A DNA stretch of 8,612 nt. Source: an uncultured Bacteroidota bacterium. GTDB lineage: Bacteria > Bacteroidota > Bacteroidia > Bacteroidales > SZUA-534. This document shows positions 7,287 through 8,612 of this stretch, in pieces. Below the pieces are notes generated by a model, which saw nothing but the letters and a program-made list of their open reading frames with translations, searched no databases and had not been told where the DNA came from. Numbering within the stretch: the stretch's first letter is position 1; every line of letters begins with the position of its first letter. The DNA lies in NCBI GenBank assembly GCA_937885735.1, contig CALABN010000200.1, forward strand, positions 1 to 8,612. The letters are read 5' to 3'. Both the position numbers and the translations under genes were made by a program.

Positions 7287-7802
7287 ATGAAAAGAATTCT
7301 AACACTTGTTGCTGTAATGGCTTTGACCGCCTTCTCAACAATATCTAACGCACAAACACTTAAATTTGGTCATATAGATTCAGGCGAATTGTTGCAACAG
7401 ATGCCTGAGCGTGAACAGGCCCGCGTTCAACTTGAGAAATATGCTAAGCAACTTGAGGACCAAATGGCTGCTATGCAGACTGAATTTGAAACCAAATATC
7501 AACAATATTTGGAACAAGCTGATTCTCTTCCTCAGGTATTGCGAGAGGCAAAGGAAAGCGAATTGACTGGCATTCAACAACGTTTCCAGGCATTTCAGCA
7601 AACTGCTCAAAAGGATTTGAGTGCTAAGGAGGGCGAACTTTTGCAACCAATCATTGACAAGGCTAAAAAAGCTATTGACGATGTTGCTGCAGAGAACGGT
7701 TTCATCTATGTGTTTGATATGAGTTCTGGTGCCATACTTTTCAATTCTGACCAAAGTGTCGATTTGTTGCCACTTGTCTTGAAAAAATTGGGCATTCAGT
7801 AA
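7287..7802 (+). CDS. OmpH/Skp-family periplasmic chaperone, copy 2
   Basis: Second Skp-like protein, 171 residues. The signal peptide (about 1-23) ends TISNAQ, followed by LKFGHIDSGELLQQMPE (25-41), the same first strand and helix as copy 1. A coiled coil spans about 42-115, notably rich in Gln and Ala rather than in Lys/Glu, so its surface charge differs from copy 1. The C-terminal part is LLQPIIDKAKKAIDDVAAENG (118-138), then FIYVFDMSSGAILFNSDQSVD (139-159). Paired ompH genes after bamA are common in Bacteroidales, so the duplication is old rather than local. Unlike copy 1, this gene has its own consensus-type promoter and is followed by a strong terminator, so it could be expressed separately from bamA. 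Different client range from copy 1 is possible but not shown. Confidence 0.92.
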   Translation: MKRILTLVAVMALTAFSTISNAQTLKFGHIDSGELLQQMPEREQARVQLEKYAKQLEDQMAAMQTEFETKYQQYLEQADSLPQVLREAKESELTGIQQRFQAFQQTAQKDLSAKEGELLQPIIDKAKKAIDDVAAENGFIYVFDMSSGAILFNSDQSVDLLPLVLKKLGIQ

Positions 7803-7824
7803 TTAGCAAGAATAAAAGAAATGG

Positions 7825-7859
7825 CAATATCCAACGGTTATCGTTGGATATTGTTTTTT
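7825..7859 (+). terminator. Strong Rho-independent terminator after ompH copy 2
   Basis: A perfect 12-bp inverted repeat (CAATATCCAACG at 7825-7836 and its complement at 7842-7853) encloses a 5-nt loop, GTTAT, and is followed at once by six T (7854-7859). It starts 22 nt after the ompH stop and ends 14 nt before the murI ATG. Confidence 0.9.
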
Positions 7860-7873
7860 ATACACGTGCCAAA

Positions 7874-8612
7874 ATGAACAGCTATCCGATTGGAATATTT
7901 GATTCAGGATTGGGCGGATTGTCGGTTTGGAGGGAAATCCGTCGACAATTGCCTAATGAGGACGTGGTGTATTTTGCCGATAGTAGCCATTGTCCATACG
8001 GCCACAAGTCGCCTGACGAGATAATCGGGTTGGCCCACAACATCGTTGACGGACTGTTGTCGGTCAAATGTAAGTTGGTTGTGGTGGCTTGTAACACTGC
8101 CACGGCTGCTGCAATTGACAATCTTCGCCAATCGTACAAGATTCCTTTTGTTGGAATGGAGCCAGCTATCAAGCAGGCGGCACTTCATACAAAGACAGGC
8201 AAGGTTGGAGTCTTGGCAACCAAAGGCACTTTCGACGGACGTCTTTATAAGGCAACAAGCGAAAAATACACACAAAATATTGATGTGCTGGTTCAAGTCG
8301 GCGACGGATTGGTTGAACTGGTTGAGTCGAACGAATATAATACTGGCAAGGCTCTGCCGTTGTTGCAGAAATACATAGAACCAATGATTGATGGCAATGT
8401 CGACCAGATTGTCTTGGGGTGTACGCATTATCCTTTTTTCAAGTCTGCAATTGAGGAAATTGCAGGTCCTGCTGTGACGGTTATCGACCCCGCACCAGCA
8501 GTAGCCAAACGAGTCGGCGATGTTCTTCGAAGCGAATCGTTGCAGAATGAGAAGAAGCATAAGGGAAACGATTTGTTTGTTTCGTCAGGCAAGGTCGGAC
8601 CTATGAAAAACC
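7874..8612 (+). CDS. murI: Glutamate racemase, 3' end beyond the window
   Basis: Converts L-glutamate to D-glutamate for the peptidoglycan stem peptide; cytoplasmic. 246 codons are visible and the frame is still open at the right edge, so the last 20-40 residues are probably missing. Motifs: IGIFDSGLGGLSV (6-18) with catalytic Asp10 and Ser11; ADSSHCPYG (35-43); VVACNTATAAA (70-80) with catalytic Cys73; PFVGMEPA (91-98); GVLATKGTF (112-120); LGCTHYPFF (181-189) with catalytic Cys183 and His185; VIDPAPAVAKR (203-213). The ADSSHCPYG form replaces the GD...PYG of many racemases and matches a subtype I recall from Bacteroidales. The ATG at 7874 is the only start that fits the N-terminal motif. 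It follows a strong terminator by 14 nt, and no separate promoter is evident. Confidence 0.95.
   Translation, partial: MNSYPIGIFDSGLGGLSVWREIRRQLPNEDVVYFADSSHCPYGHKSPDEIIGLAHNIVDGLLSVKCKLVVVACNTATAAAIDNLRQSYKIPFVGMEPAIKQAALHTKTGKVGVLATKGTFDGRLYKATSEKYTQNIDVLVQVGDGLVELVESNEYNTGKALPLLQKYIEPMIDGNVDQIVLGCTHYPFFKSAIEEIAGPAVTVIDPAPAVAKRVGDVLRSESLQNEKKHKGNDLFVSSGKVGPMKN

Noticed and set aside
7904..8560. Long minus-strand open frame (218 codons) over murI
   Set aside because: The + strand encodes every glutamate racemase motif in a single frame; the antisense peptide is a shadow with no recognisable features.

Overview
The window comes from a Bacteroidota genome, most likely order Bacteroidales (Prevotella/Bacteroides-like). 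Three things point there: the gene order, the form of the proteins (Bacteroidota-type BamA, UppS with an ALSYSS segment, two small OmpH/Skp proteins), and two promoter -7 boxes that match the Bacteroidota consensus TAnnTTTG exactly. All recognisable genes are on the + strand.

Layout. Positions 1-~90 do not encode the expected N-terminal half of NAD kinase and look like foreign or rearranged sequence, perhaps the end of an insertion sequence. The C-terminal half of NAD kinase (nadK) follows, to 657. A 180-bp gap holds a likely promoter (798-805). Then come three consecutive small outer-membrane beta-barrel proteins that look like paralogues of the DUF6089/PorG type (838-1794, 1817-2635, 2639-3322), then uppS (3348-4088), bamA (4110-6647) and a first ompH/skp-like gene (6677-7189). 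A second ompH/skp-like gene (7287-7802) has its own consensus-type promoter. A strong intrinsic terminator (7825-7859) follows, and murI (from 7874) runs off the right edge.

How the genes fit together. This is an envelope-building cluster. UppS makes the C55 lipid carrier and MurI makes D-glutamate for peptidoglycan. BamA inserts beta-barrel proteins into the outer membrane, and the OmpH/Skp proteins are its periplasmic chaperones. The PorG-like barrels are probable BamA clients; in type IX secretion (T9SS) bacteria a PorG gene is found beside uppS/bamA. The short gaps from 838 to 7189 (3 to 29 bp) suggest one operon.

Most of the window is ordinary core genome. The points worth a second look are the apparent triplication of the PorG-like gene, the broken 5' end of nadK, the terminator wedged 14 nt before murI, and a perfect Shine-Dalgarno motif in a phylum that rarely uses one. 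I see no defence system, CRISPR array, RNA gene or clearly novel system.
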